Shown: piece by piece, positions 26,795-36,085 of the stretch
Layout of the letters: each line of letters begins with the position of its first letter
Numbering within the stretch: the first letter of the stretch is position 1
Source: Pyrinomonadaceae bacterium
GTDB lineage: Bacteria > Acidobacteriota > Blastocatellia > Pyrinomonadales > Pyrinomonadaceae
Length of the DNA stretch: 64,000 nt
Assembly: GCA_017983495.1 (NCBI GenBank)
Contig: JAGOBH010000004.1
Location: forward strand, 247,734 to 311,733
Direction: 5' to 3'
The notes under the pieces: generated by a model
What the model was told of the DNA's origin: nothing
The model's input: only the letters and a program-made list of their open reading frames with translations
The model's database searches: none
Position numbers and translations under genes: made by a program

Positions 26795-28459
26795 TCAGGA
26801 ATTTAAGATCCTGCGGTATTTATGCGTGATCGGGCGTCGGCGACCGACGCCGATCGCGTTTTTGGAAATGATCAACGTCGGCGGTAACTGTTGACGCTTA
26901 AACTCATTCGCCGGATGTTCGACTTTATTGAGTATCCAGTAAACGATCTCGACATCATGCCCTGCCGCAATGATCTCGGCCGGCGATGCTTTTTGCTCGA
27001 AGTACATTTTCAGGATCGGATCCATTATTTCGTATGCAGGCAGGCTGTCCTGATCAAACTGATTCGGGGCGAGTTCGGCAGACGGTTTCTTCTCGATGAT
27101 CTTTTCCGGAATGATCTCGCGGCCGGCATTCTTGTTGATCTGACGCGCGATCTGCCATACCTCGGTTTTTAGAACATCACCCAGCACGGCTAGGCCGCCG
27201 TTCGTATCGCCGTAGAGTGTGCAATAGCCAACTGCCAGTTCACTCTTGTTGCCTGTCGTCAGCAGCAAATGGCCCTCAGCGTTTGAGATCGCCATCAGGA
27301 TCAAGCCACGCAGACGCGACTGCATATTTTCTGCCGCGAGGCTCTCACCGCCTTTTGTGGGTTTATGCAAGTTCATTTGCCGGAGCAACACCTCGAATGT
27401 TGCGGAGATCGACTCGATCCGGCCGTGACAACCAAGATTGTCGATCAATTCTTGAGAGTCAGTGACACTGCCCTCTGACGAAAACGGTGAAGGCATCATC
27501 ACGCAGAGCAAATTTTCCGGGCCGAGAGCCTCAGCGGCAAGTGCGGCTACAAGCGTCGAATCGATCCCGCCGGAAAGCCCGAGTACGGCCTTCTTAAACC
27601 CGTTCTTTTGGGCATAATCGCGAATCCCGAGCACAAGTGCCCGATGGATCGCCCCGAATTCGCCGCCGGTGATGCCGCGAGCATCGGGCTTGCGAACATC
27701 GAGTTCCACGGTTTCTACAAATTCCTCGAACGCGGCGGCCTGCAAAATAATATCGCCTTGCTCATCCGCGATCAGGCTCGCCCCGTCAAATATGATACCG
27801 TCATTACCGCCAACCAAATTTACAAATACGATCGGCTTTTTCTGCAGTTTGGCACGGTGGGCAACCATATCGCATCGCAGTTTGATCTTGCCCTTATTGT
27901 ACGGCGAAGCATTGACCGAGACGATGACGTCAGCACCCATCGCGATCACCTCATCGGTAGGGTCGCTAGAGTAAAGACGTTCTTTCCAAAACGTCTTGTC
28001 ATTCCAAAAATCCTCACAGACGACCACACCCACGCGAACACCGTTGATATCAAAGATACGGCGATGGTCAGACGGTTCGAAGTATCGCGGGTCATCAAAA
28101 ACGTCGTACTCTGGCAAAAGCGTCTTGTCGGCAAAGCCCAGAAGAGTGCCGTCCGAAAGCACCGCTGCCGAGTTATACAACCGACGGCCATTGGGTGAAT
28201 CGTTTTGCCGAATGGTACCTACGATCGCCGTAATGCCGACGGTTGCCGGAATGATGCTTTCGAGTGGGTCGAGGGCATGTTCGATGATGTCGTGATCCTG
28301 AAACCAATCCTGCGACGTGTAACCGTGCGTTACAACTTCAGGGAAGACCACCATGTCCGAACCGTCGCTCTTGGCCTTTTCAATTGCGGCAATGATCTTG
28401 GCGGTATTTCCGGCGAGGTCGCCGTTGGTCGTATTGATCTGTGCGATCGTGACTTTCAT
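26795..28459 (-). CDS. nadE: Glutamine-dependent NAD+ synthetase
   Basis: 554 residues from the ATG at 28459, where homologues begin (MKVTIAQINTTNGDL); an ATG at 28486 would overlap the upstream gene. Last step of NAD biosynthesis, amidating deamido-NAD with glutamine and ATP. Residues ~1-250 are the nitrilase-like glutaminase (Glu in VVFPEV, Lys in DKTLLPEYD, Cys in GVVCEDFW). Residues ~265-554 are the synthetase with the PP-loop LGLSGGIDSTL and the ammonia-dependent core TTGNKSELAVGYCTLYGD. It directly follows a receiver-ATPase gene on the same strand. Confidence 0.95.
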   Translation of the reverse strand: MKVTIAQINTTNGDLAGNTAKIIAAIEKAKSDGSDMVVFPEVVTHGYTSQDWFQDHDIIEHALDPLESIIPATVGITAIVGTIRQNDSPNGRRLYNSAAVLSDGTLLGFADKTLLPEYDVFDDPRYFEPSDHRRIFDINGVRVGVVVCEDFWNDKTFWKERLYSSDPTDEVIAMGADVIVSVNASPYNKGKIKLRCDMVAHRAKLQKKPIVFVNLVGGNDGIIFDGASLIADEQGDIILQAAAFEEFVETVELDVRKPDARGITGGEFGAIHRALVLGIRDYAQKNGFKKAVLGLSGGIDSTLVAALAAEALGPENLLCVMMPSPFSSEGSVTDSQELIDNLGCHGRIESISATFEVLLRQMNLHKPTKGGESLAAENMQSRLRGLILMAISNAEGHLLLTTGNKSELAVGYCTLYGDTNGGLAVLGDVLKTEVWQIARQINKNAGREIIPEKIIEKKPSAELAPNQFDQDSLPAYEIMDPILKMYFEQKASPAEIIAAGHDVEIVYWILNKVEHPANEFKRQQLPPTLIISKNAIGVGRRRPITHKYRRILNS

Positions 28460-28466
28460 AAGGAGG

Positions 28467-29261
28467 TCAATATTCTGCGGGGTCATCGCTTCGTTTGACC
28501 ATCGTCAGACGATTTCCACGGTCGTTATAGGCTACCTCGTCCATGATGTTGTAAATGAACAACACGCCGCGGCCCGAAGTCTTAAATAGATTCTGCGGAT
28601 CGAGCGGGTCCGGAATGCTCGCGACGTCAAAACCGTCACCCTCATCCTCGACGGTAAAACGAGCCTCTTGTTTCGAAACTTCTGCGGAAATACGGACGAG
28701 TTTGGCAGCGTCAAATTTATTTCCGTGTTTTACCGCATTTACAAATGCCTCATCGAGTGCGACAAAAAGGTTTGACCGCTCCGGTTTGATCACTCCAAGT
28801 TTTTCAACACGCTTCATCAAATAATCAAGCACTATGCTCATCAATGAGATCGCGCTTGGGAGTTCAAACTCGATGTTTTCCAACATTTCCGCCACGACAT
28901 CGACCTTGTCGACATAACGGATCTTATAATCAAGTACCGTTGCGACCAGATGCTTTAACTCTTCCTCGTCAAAATCCTCACGGCGATAATTAGCGGCACA
29001 GATCTTAAAGGCCTTAACGTGGCGGCCAGCGCTTCCAGCCGGAGCATTGGGCAGGCACACCGGAGCGTTTTCGTCGGCCGTGGCGGCGCCTGCTACATCA
29101 AGGTCTGAGATCACCATGTCGTACGATTCGACATTGCCGAGCTCGATCGCATGGGCACGGCTGTCTGTGACTGTCACGAAATGGCCGACGTGGGAAAACA
29201 CCTCTTCTAATGAGGAAGCAAGGTCGTCGTGGTCGTCGATGATTAATATTCGTCGCTGCAT
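28467..29261 (-). CDS. Receiver domain fused to RsbW-like ATPase
   Basis: 264 residues. Residues ~1-60 look like a response-regulator receiver (IIDDHDD with D9/D10, phospho-acceptor D53 in VISDLD) but the second half is shortened or irregular. Residues ~120-264 are a GHKL ATPase of the anti-sigma-factor kinase type: N-box ALDEAFVNAVKHGN (~168-181), DEGDGFD and GRGVLFIYN for ATP binding. This suggests phosphorylation-controlled serine kinase or anti-sigma activity in stress signalling. No sigma factor or STAS partner lies nearby. It precedes nadE by seven bases. Confidence 0.8.
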   Translation of the reverse strand: MQRRILIIDDHDDLASSLEEVFSHVGHFVTVTDSRAHAIELGNVESYDMVISDLDVAGAATADENAPVCLPNAPAGSAGRHVKAFKICAANYRREDFDEEELKHLVATVLDYKIRYVDKVDVVAEMLENIEFELPSAISLMSIVLDYLMKRVEKLGVIKPERSNLFVALDEAFVNAVKHGNKFDAAKLVRISAEVSKQEARFTVEDEGDGFDVASIPDPLDPQNLFKTSGRGVLFIYNIMDEVAYNDRGNRLTMVKRSDDPAEY

Positions 29262-29309
29262 AAATGCGTGGTCAGGAAGCTATCCGGATTTACGATTTGT
29301 AATTGACCG

Positions 29310-30035
29310 ATGTTGCAAATAATACCCCAACTTGGTACTACTTTTCTAACAGTGGCCGATAATACCGACAGCATCTTTAGTTTCGCAAAGCTCAACCAAT
29401 ATTCGCTCAAGCAACGTATCGCGATCCGAGCGGTTGGCTTGGCTCTGTATCTCACGATCGCGGCCGTCTCTGCTACTGTCCGTTTCAAGACGGAAGGCAG
29501 TGAGCACTTCGAGGCCGTAGAGGCTGCCGGCGAAATGCCGATCTTCTGTACATGGCACGACCGGATCTTTCTTGGCATTTATTTTCTCCGTGGCCGAGAC
29601 ATCGCAGTTCTCACATCTCAAAGCTTCGACGGCGAATATATAGCGCGATGCTCAAAACGATTTGGCTATGGAGCGATCCGAGGCTCATCAAGCCGCGGCG
29701 GGGCAACTGCTCTAGCACAAATGGTGCGCCTGATGCGTGACGGCATCAAAATGGCCTTCACCGTCGATGGCCCGCGAGGACCGCGACACATTGCTAAATT
29801 CGGCCCGATCTCGCTGGCCAAAAAAACCGGGAATCCGATAATTCCCTATATGGCAACAGCCCGCCGCCACAGAAAACTCGGTAGTTGGGACAAAATGCAG
29901 ATACCATATCCTTTCACCAGTGCCCGCGTTTATTTTGGCGAACCGATCTATGTCCCCGCCGATGGAGACGCAGCGTCCGACAGTGCGAAGCTTGCCGAAC
30001 TTCAGGCCGTCCTCGACGACCTCGCTTCACGCTGA
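29310..30035 (+). CDS. Lysophospholipid acyltransferase family protein (DUF374)
   Basis: 241 residues. Contains the DUF374 acyltransferase signature: FCTWHDRIFLGIYF (His and Arg of the active site near residue 82) and FTVDGPRGPRH near 150. A hydrophobic helix near residues 40-57 probably anchors it to the inner membrane. Members transfer acyl chains to lipid A-like or glycerolipid acceptors; some sit with KDO transferases. An in-frame GTG at 29352 is an alternative start. Its 3' end overlaps the convergent heme A synthase gene by nine bases. Confidence 0.8.
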   Translation: MLQIIPQLGTTFLTVADNTDSIFSFAKLNQYSLKQRIAIRAVGLALYLTIAAVSATVRFKTEGSEHFEAVEAAGEMPIFCTWHDRIFLGIYFLRGRDIAVLTSQSFDGEYIARCSKRFGYGAIRGSSSRGGATALAQMVRLMRDGIKMAFTVDGPRGPRHIAKFGPISLAKKTGNPIIPYMATARRHRKLGSWDKMQIPYPFTSARVYFGEPIYVPADGDAASDSAKLAELQAVLDDLASR

Positions 30036-30983
30036 ATCTTCCCGCGGCTCAACGACAAAGTAATATGCCGTCATCATGACCTTTGCGATCCAGACCGCGT
30101 CAGCCAGAAACAGATGCCCCAATTGCATCACGATCGGCCCGAGCGTCAGCAGAGTGACAGCTCCGAAAGCTACTTGCACGATCACCAGCAGCGAGAGTGT
30201 TCCCGACCACCACCTGACATCCGCGGCATCGCCCGCACGGGCCTTGAGCCATCCTGCAAGAAAAACGAGGTAGACCGCCGTCAGGATCGACAAGATCGGA
30301 TGGCTCAGACGCAACCGCAGAATAACGTTCGAGGTCGCTGAAAAGTCTTTAGCGATACCCTCAGCGATCGAGGTCGACGGAAAGAGCATATTGCTCAGAG
30401 CGGCCAGCGTTCCGCTCATTCCGACGAGAAACAGCAGCACGAATCCGAGACCGATCAACAGCAGAACCTTTGTCTCGGGCCATTTCACGACCCGACGCTC
30501 ACCGCTCGCCAGCCAGGCTGTCACCGTCAGAAAGGTTAGCAAAATAAAGGTGTTGATCAAATGGCCCATCGCCCAGAACGGCCGCGCGTCGGTTACGGCT
30601 TCGGCGGTATTGCCGGTCAGCACCAGTCCGGCACCAACCGCCGCCTCAGTGATCACGAAAAATAACGAACCGATAGCAGCGATCAAGATATTGCGGTTCC
30701 GCCGGTCACGAGAGCTCATCCAGATCCGCACAGCCCATACGACGAGAATGAGCATTACGATCCCGTCGACCGCGGTGGTCATGCGGTGCGAAAATTCGAT
30801 GACCGTCTTGAACTGCGGAGCTGACGGTATAAGCTCGCCGTTACAGGTCAGCCAGTGCTCGCCGCAGCCGTCGCCGGATTTAGACGCCCGAAGGAAAACG
30901 CCCCAGACGATGACGACGATATTCCAGGCGAGTGCGAACCACGCGTATTTTGCAAACCGATCTAGTTTTGTTTCCTGTCCCAT
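30027..30983 (-). CDS. ctaA: Heme A synthase, COX15/CtaA family
   Basis: 318 residues from the ATG at 30983 (MGQETK); a longer frame to 31046 has no support and would overlap the divergent gene. Converts heme O to heme A for aa3-type oxidases. Eight hydrophobic helices; conserved heme-ligand His in EFSHRMTT, GHLINTF, RLSHPIL and LGHLFLADAVW. The first loop carries the Cys pair (GDGCGEHWLTCNG) found in many bacterial members. No oxidase genes are in the window. Function well supported by the four His motifs. Confidence 0.9.
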   Translation of the reverse strand: MGQETKLDRFAKYAWFALAWNIVVIVWGVFLRASKSGDGCGEHWLTCNGELIPSAPQFKTVIEFSHRMTTAVDGIVMLILVVWAVRIWMSSRDRRNRNILIAAIGSLFFVITEAAVGAGLVLTGNTAEAVTDARPFWAMGHLINTFILLTFLTVTAWLASGERRVVKWPETKVLLLIGLGFVLLFLVGMSGTLAALSNMLFPSTSIAEGIAKDFSATSNVILRLRLSHPILSILTAVYLVFLAGWLKARAGDAADVRWWSGTLSLLVIVQVAFGAVTLLTLGPIVMQLGHLFLADAVWIAKVMMTAYYFVVEPREDSA

Positions 30984-31018
30984 TTTGCTTAGAATATCAC
31001 TTTTACACACTGGGAAAA

Positions 31019-31939
31019 ATGAAGCGCTGTTTCGCCGCCATTTCAATTTTACTGACTCTGGCCATTGTCACCGCGGCAGCACAGCCTTACGTGCTCGTGC
31101 TCGGAACGTGCCAGGACGCAGGCGTTCCTCAGATGGGCTGCGACAGTCCGTTCTGCCGAAGGGCCTGGAATGACGCCGCACTGGCTGAACCGGTATCGTC
31201 TATCGCACTGATCGACCCTGAGAGCGGCAGCCGATGGATCTTTGACGCGACGCCTGATCTGCCGCGGCAATTTCAATTACTCAAAACAACTTCGGGCGAC
31301 AACAGCAATCGGCTTGACGGCATTTTTTTGACCCACGCGCATATCGGCCACTATACCGGCCTGATGTATCTCGGCCGCGAGTCGATGAATACGAAAAACG
31401 TCAACGTCTACGCAATGCCGCGAATGAAGCTGATGCTTGAGCAGAATGCTCCGTGGTCGCAGCTCGTTTCGCTAAATAATATCAAGCTCAACGCCCTCGC
31501 CGATAAGGCCCTGGCCAAACTCAACGAACGCATCTCGGTCGAACCGTTCCTTGTCCCGCATCGTGACGAATTTTCGGAAACAGTAGGTTTTCGGATCGTC
31601 GCGGGAACACGCTCGCTGATCTTTATTCCCGATATCGACAAATGGGAAAAGTGGCAGACGCCGCTGGCCGACCTTGTACGCTCGGCAGATCATTTGCTGC
31701 TCGACGGCACGTTCTATGCCGATGGTGAGATCAATCGGCCGATGAGTGAAGTTCCGCATCCGTTTGTTCAGGAAACGATGAAGCTGCTCGCGGGGCTGAA
31801 TAGATCGGAACGAGCGAAAGTATTATTTACCCACTTCAATCACAGCAACCCGCTCGTTCAGCGTGACCGAAAAAGCACCGCCGAGGTCAAACGCAATGGA
31901 TTTCGCATTGCCGAACGCGGAATGAGGATCGAGTTGTGA
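31019..31939 (+). CDS. Exported PqqB-like metallo-beta-lactamase fold protein
   Basis: 306 residues from the ATG at 31019. Signal peptide MKRCFAAISILLTLAIVTAAA. The PqqB-type head is clear: LVLGTCQDAGVPQMGC and SPFCRRAW, then FDATPDLPRQ. The metal motif is THAHIGHYTGL near residues 100-110, with Gly where most MBL enzymes have Asp. Homologues without PQQ synthesis genes are common, and no pqq genes are present here, so the substrate is unknown. Its stop overlaps the start of tlyA (GTGA). Confidence 0.8.
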   Translation: MKRCFAAISILLTLAIVTAAAQPYVLVLGTCQDAGVPQMGCDSPFCRRAWNDAALAEPVSSIALIDPESGSRWIFDATPDLPRQFQLLKTTSGDNSNRLDGIFLTHAHIGHYTGLMYLGRESMNTKNVNVYAMPRMKLMLEQNAPWSQLVSLNNIKLNALADKALAKLNERISVEPFLVPHRDEFSETVGFRIVAGTRSLIFIPDIDKWEKWQTPLADLVRSADHLLLDGTFYADGEINRPMSEVPHPFVQETMKLLAGLNRSERAKVLFTHFNHSNPLVQRDRKSTAEVKRNGFRIAERGMRIEL

Positions 31940-32682
31940 CCGCCAAAGAACGCATCGACAAATTGCTCGTCACACGCGGGTTTGCCGAGACCCGGACCAA
32001 GGCTCAGGCTTTGATCATGGCCGGCGTCGTTCTCGTCGGCGAAAAGCGTGTCGAAAAGCCATCGGAAACGTTCGGGCCAGATGCCGCGATCCGCATCAAG
32101 GGCGACACGCCCGAGACACGTTATGTCGGCCGCGGTGGCCTGAAGCTTGAACGAGCGTTGGCCGAGTTTGCTCTCGACCCGAGCGGTTTTTGCTGCCTCG
32201 ACGTTGGTTCGTCAACCGGCGGATTTACCGACTGCCTGCTTCGTCACGGTGCCGCACGCGTTGTGGCGGTCGATGCCGGGACCAATCAGATCGTCTGGAG
32301 CCTGCGGACCGACGAACGCGTCGACGTCCGAGAAAATACCAATGCACGCGAACTAAAACCTTCGGATTTCGACGCTCCGTTCGACCTTATTGTGATGGAC
32401 GTCTCATTCATCTCGGCAACCAAGATCATCGGCGTACTGGTTCCGCTGCTCGCGGCAAACGGCCGGATCATCGTCCTCATCAAACCCCAATTCGAGGTCG
32501 GACGCGGCGAAGTCGGCAAGGGTGGAATTGTCAAAGATCCGGAAAAGCACGAGCGTGTTGTTCGCGAGGTCAACGATTTTGCCGCGTCGTGCGGCCTCGT
32601 CAGCCTGAAAACTATCGAATCGCCGATCCTCGGAGCCGAGGGCAACAAGGAATTTCTCTCACTCTATGAACGAACCCGATGA
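31936..32682 (+). CDS. tlyA: TlyA family rRNA 2'-O-methyltransferase
   Basis: 248 residues; the GTG start overlaps the preceding stop by four bases. Residues ~1-62 are an S4 RNA-binding domain (RIDKLLVTRGFAETRTKAQA), ~80-245 an FtsJ/RrmJ-type methyltransferase with SAM motif LDVGSSTGGFTDCLL, then IVMDVSFIS and IIVLIKPQFEVGR, including the catalytic Lys and Asp. In other bacteria it methylates ribose of 16S and 23S rRNA and affects capreomycin susceptibility. Haemolysin annotation of the family is historical. The 3' end overlaps the DUF5522 gene. Confidence 0.92.
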   Translation: MTAKERIDKLLVTRGFAETRTKAQALIMAGVVLVGEKRVEKPSETFGPDAAIRIKGDTPETRYVGRGGLKLERALAEFALDPSGFCCLDVGSSTGGFTDCLLRHGAARVVAVDAGTNQIVWSLRTDERVDVRENTNARELKPSDFDAPFDLIVMDVSFISATKIIGVLVPLLAANGRIIVLIKPQFEVGRGEVGKGGIVKDPEKHERVVREVNDFAASCGLVSLKTIESPILGAEGNKEFLSLYERTR

Positions 32683-32848
32683 CGACATCAAAAAGCCGGA
32701 TGAGTACGAGACCATTGTCGAAGGCGTCGATTACTACTTCGAAGACGGCATGATGGTGCTTACGGGCCGTTATCTCCTGGCTCGCGGAAAATGCTGCGGT
32801 AACGGCTGCAGGCATTGCCCGTTCGAGAACGGCCGCAAGCTAAAGTAG
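32666..32848 (+). CDS. DUF5522 family small Cys-rich protein
   Basis: 60 residues, overlapping the tlyA end by 17 bases. The C-terminal half has GRYLLARGKCCGNGCRHCPF, with the CC-x2-C-x2-C cluster (C43, C44, C48, C51) that identifies DUF5522, a likely zinc ribbon. The N-terminal half is acidic and preserves YYFEDGMMVLTG typical of the family. Overlap with tlyA suggests cotranslation. It also overlaps the end of the convergent ArsR gene by nine bases. Function unknown. Confidence 0.85.
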   Translation: MNEPDDDIKKPDEYETIVEGVDYYFEDGMMVLTGRYLLARGKCCGNGCRHCPFENGRKLK

Positions 32849-33217
32849 ATAGATCGGCAATTCCGCCGGCGACCAATCATCATAAACCGGCTCGTATGTT
32901 GCCAACGCCTGCTGCCCGTTCGAGCGTCCGTCGAGTATCGACCTGAGCGTAGTATCAAGCACCCGCTTTACATCCGCGTCCATTGTCTGGTCGATGCCGT
33001 AATAGACCCATTTCCCGTCACGCCGCGTCGAGACGAGGCCGGTGCCGCGAAGATAGGCGAGGTGCCGCGATATTTTCGGCTGGCTTTCACCGAGAGCGTC
33101 GGCCAGATAGCCGACTGATACTTCACCGCCGGCCATCAGAGCGACGAGCCGCAGACGCGTCTGGTCGGAGAGTGCCAAAAACAGCTTTTCGAGATCTGAA
33201 AAAAGTCTTTCGTTCAT
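32840..33217 (-). CDS. ArsR family transcriptional regulator
   Basis: 125 residues from the ATG at 33217. Winged-helix fold with ArsR features: LFLALSDQTRLRLVALM (helices 1-2), VSVGYLADALGESQPKISRHLAYLRGTGLVSTRRDGKWVYY split into recognition helix and wing. A metal CxC site is absent from helix 3, so it may sense a small molecule or redox state. It is divergent from the cystathionine gamma-synthase-type gene at 33342, whose promoter region has a palindrome, so it probably represses that gene, itself or both. Confidence 0.85.
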   Translation of the reverse strand: MNERLFSDLEKLFLALSDQTRLRLVALMAGGEVSVGYLADALGESQPKISRHLAYLRGTGLVSTRRDGKWVYYGIDQTMDADVKRVLDTTLRSILDGRSNGQQALATYEPVYDDWSPAELPIYLL

Positions 33218-33254
33218 AATGTTCGCCTTGTGGACACGATACATATTACTTTAG

Positions 33255-33264
33255 ACATATATGT
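33255..33264. promoter_or_regulatory. Palindrome, putative ArsR operator
   Basis: Perfect ten-base palindrome ACATATATGT, with a second ACATAT half 14 bases before it (33241-33246). It lies in the 124-base interval between the divergent ArsR and PLP-enzyme genes, where a regulator site is expected. No experimental link; inferred from placement and symmetry. Confidence 0.45.
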
Positions 33265-33341
33265 AAATCAACGTTCTCGCGATTATCTACTTTTCCCCAG
33301 CTTTTGCTCTCTTACACTAATCCGTTTACGATATCCGTTAT

Positions 33342-34520
33342 ATGAGCGACACGTCATTTTTTACCCGGGCCGTCCATGCCGGTGACGACCATTCTGAACA
33401 CCACGGTGCACTGTCGGTGCCGATCTATCCGGCGTCGGTCTTTGCCTTTCCTGACGCTGACGAAGCTGCGGCGATCCATAACGAGGTCAAGGACGGTTAC
33501 TATTACGGCCGGCTCGGCAATCCGACGCAGCGGGCACTCGAGCAAACCGTTGCCGAGCTTGAAAATACCGACGCCGCTCTCGCTTTGGCGTCCGGCATGG
33601 CCGCGGTGTCGGCTGCGGTCTTTACGGCGGTCCGTTCGGGCGAGCATATCGTTGCTCCGCAATCGGGCTATTCGACGACGACCAACTTTCTGCACCACGT
33701 AGCCGAACGCTTTGGCATCGAGACGACATTTGTCGACGCCGAAGACGCCGAGAGCTACGGGGCGGCGATACGGCCGAACACCAAACTCCTCTGGGTCGAG
33801 ACGCCGTCGAATCCGCTCGTACGCGTGACCGATATTGCTGCTGTAACCGCGATCGCAAAGGAAAACGGCATCATCACGGTGGTCGACAATACGTTTGCCA
33901 CGCCGTTTAATCAGCGGCCGTGCGAACTCGGTGCCGACGCCTGTATCCACAGTGCGACCAAGTATCTCGGCGGCCACAGCGACCTGACGGCGGGCGTTCT
34001 CGTCGGCCGCGGCGATTTTGTCACGGCAGCCCGGCAGGGTGCCAACAAATATTACGGCGGCAATATCGCACCGCAGGTCTCGTGGCTCGTCTCACGCGGC
34101 ATCAAGACGCTCGCCCTGCGGATGGAACGTCACAATTCCAACGCCATGGCCATCGCCGAGATGCTTGAGCGTCACCCGCGGGTCGCGGCCGTTCACTATC
34201 CGGGGCTCGCGTCACACCGCAATCACGATGTCGCACGGCGGCAGATGACCGGCGGTTTCGGCGGCATGGTCGGGCTCGACGTCGGCAGCGTTGAGGCGGG
34301 CAAGGCGTTTGCCAACGGCGTTCGGCTTTGTACCCTAGCGACCTCGCTCGGCGGTGTCGAAACGATACTGCAGCATTCGGCGTCGATGACGCACTCGACA
34401 ATTCCGCGCGAAGACCGTCTGCGGGCCGGGATCACCGACGGCATGATCCGTCTGTCGGTCGGTATCGAGGATGTCAAAGATCTGATCGCCGATATCGAAC
34501 AGGCACTTGACCAAATCTGA
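33342..34520 (+). CDS. metB: Cystathionine gamma-synthase-type PLP enzyme
   Basis: 392 residues. PLP Lys is K207 in IHSATKYLGGHSDLTAG. YYYGRLGNPT (53-62), APQSGYSTTTNF and the late block LGGVETILQHSASMTHS are conserved in the Cys/Met enzyme family. It resembles cystathionine gamma-synthase and O-acylhomoserine sulfhydrylase, which feed methionine biosynthesis; methionine gamma-lyase is another possibility. Start preceded by a palindrome and divergent ArsR gene. It is separate in sequence from the paralogue at 3700-4920, which may act in the degradative direction. Confidence 0.8.
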   Translation: MSDTSFFTRAVHAGDDHSEHHGALSVPIYPASVFAFPDADEAAAIHNEVKDGYYYGRLGNPTQRALEQTVAELENTDAALALASGMAAVSAAVFTAVRSGEHIVAPQSGYSTTTNFLHHVAERFGIETTFVDAEDAESYGAAIRPNTKLLWVETPSNPLVRVTDIAAVTAIAKENGIITVVDNTFATPFNQRPCELGADACIHSATKYLGGHSDLTAGVLVGRGDFVTAARQGANKYYGGNIAPQVSWLVSRGIKTLALRMERHNSNAMAIAEMLERHPRVAAVHYPGLASHRNHDVARRQMTGGFGGMVGLDVGSVEAGKAFANGVRLCTLATSLGGVETILQHSASMTHSTIPREDRLRAGITDGMIRLSVGIEDVKDLIADIEQALDQI

Positions 34521-34555
34521 TCGGCATATATACGCGTTCACGAATATAAAACACA

Positions 34556-36040
34556 ATGTCCTACATACTTGCACTCGACCAGGGCACGACCAGCAGCCGG
34601 GCGATCGTTTTCGATCACGGCGGCAACGCCATCTCGGTCGGCCAGCGTGAATATACACAGATCTATCCGCAAAGCGGCTGGGTCGAGCACGACCCCGAGG
34701 AGATCTGGACTTCGCAGATCGAGACCGCGGTCGAGGCTCTTGCCAAAGCGGGCCTTGCCGCCGCGGATATCGCCGCCGTCGGCATCACCAATCAGCGAGA
34801 GACGACCGTCATCTGGGACCGCGTGACCGGTGTGCCGATCCACAACGCTATCGTCTGGCAGGACCGCCGGACGGCCGATATCTGCGATGCCGCACGCCGT
34901 GACCACGGCAATCTGATCCGCCAGCGGACAGGCCTCGAACCGGACGCCTATTTTAGTGCGAGCAAGATCAAATGGCTGCTCGACAATGTCGACGGTGCAC
35001 GCTCCCGTGCCGAAGCGGGCGAACTCGCCTTTGGCACTATCGACTCATGGCTCGTCTGGCGTCTGACCGCCGGCCGTCTGCATATCACCGACGTGTCGAA
35101 CGCCTCACGGACGATGCTCTACGATATCTCCAAGCTCGACTGGGACGACGAACTGCTCGCGATATTCGACGTGCCGCGGGCGATATTGCCCGAGGTGCGT
35201 TCGTCGTCCGAGGTTTACGGCGAGGTCGAATCGCCGGCCGAGCTTCGCGGCATCAAGATCGCGGGCATCGCCGGTGATCAGCAGGCGGCCCTTTTCGGCC
35301 AGGCTTGTTTTGAGACCGGCTCGGCCAAGAACACCTACGGCACGGGCTGCTTTATGCTGCAGAATGTCGGCACGCGGCCGGCCGTGTCCGAAAATCGTCT
35401 GCTCTCGACCATCGGCTGGCAGATCGGCGACACGGTCGAATACGCTCTCGAAGGCAGCGTTTTTATCGGCGGAGCGGTCATCCAGTGGCTTCGCGATTCG
35501 CTCGGGATCATCGAGCGTTCATCCGACGTCGAACAGCTTGCCGGTGCGCTTCCCGATAATGGCGGCGTCTACTTCGTGCCAGCCTTTGCCGGGCTCGGCA
35601 CGCCGCATTGGGACCAAACGGCACGCGGGATGATCATCGGGCTGACCCGCGGTACGGGCAAAGAGCACATCGCCCGTGCGGCGGTCGAATCGATCGCATT
35701 TCAGACCGCCGATCTGCTTACGGCGATGAACGCCGATTCCCACTCGACGCTGGCTGAACTGCGAGTCGATGGCGGTGCGACGGCGAATAACGCTCTGCTC
35801 CAGTTTCAGGCCGACATCCTGCAAATACCTGTCGTCCGCTCGAAAACGGCCGAGACAACGGCTCTCGGTGCCGCGTACCTTGCCGGGCTCGCGGTCGGGT
35901 TTTGGTTGTCAAAGAGCGATGTGGCCCATCACTGGCAGGCTGACCGCCGGTTCGAGCCGCAGATGCCTCACGCCGAGGCGATCCGCTTGATGCAACGTTG
36001 GGACGAGGCTGTAGCACGTGCGTTGCATTGGGAATCGTAA
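34556..36040 (+). CDS. glpK: Glycerol kinase
   Basis: 494 residues, usual GlpK length. Phosphorylates glycerol to sn-glycerol 3-phosphate with ATP. The start is [17 protein letters not shown], the first phosphate-binding loop. [10 protein letters not shown] and [12 protein letters not shown] (about residues 80-92) are substrate-binding blocks. [13 protein letters not shown] is the catalytic Asp region, and the FGGY C-terminal signature lies near [14 protein letters not shown] and the [11 protein letters not shown] block. No glycerol facilitator or GlpD is adjacent. Distinct from xylulose or gluconate kinases by the length and N-terminal block. Confidence 0.95.
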   Translation: MSYILALDQGTTSSRAIVFDHGGNAISVGQREYTQIYPQSGWVEHDPEEIWTSQIETAVEALAKAGLAAADIAAVGITNQRETTVIWDRVTGVPIHNAIVWQDRRTADICDAARRDHGNLIRQRTGLEPDAYFSASKIKWLLDNVDGARSRAEAGELAFGTIDSWLVWRLTAGRLHITDVSNASRTMLYDISKLDWDDELLAIFDVPRAILPEVRSSSEVYGEVESPAELRGIKIAGIAGDQQAALFGQACFETGSAKNTYGTGCFMLQNVGTRPAVSENRLLSTIGWQIGDTVEYALEGSVFIGGAVIQWLRDSLGIIERSSDVEQLAGALPDNGGVYFVPAFAGLGTPHWDQTARGMIIGLTRGTGKEHIARAAVESIAFQTADLLTAMNADSHSTLAELRVDGGATANNALLQFQADILQIPVVRSKTAETTALGAAYLAGLAVGFWLSKSDVAHHWQADRRFEPQMPHAEAIRLMQRWDEAVARALHWES

Positions 36041-36042
36041 AT

Positions 36043-36069
36043 TTCGGGAACCGGTTCGCGGTTCCCGAA
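36043..36069. terminator. Convergent stem-loop after glpK
   Basis: TTCGGGAACC (36043-36052) and complement (36060-36069) flank a seven-base loop between convergent glpK and the Clp-like gene. No T-run, so termination is inferred from location and stem strength. Confidence 0.6.
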
Positions 36070-36085
36070 TCGTCAAATATCCAGA

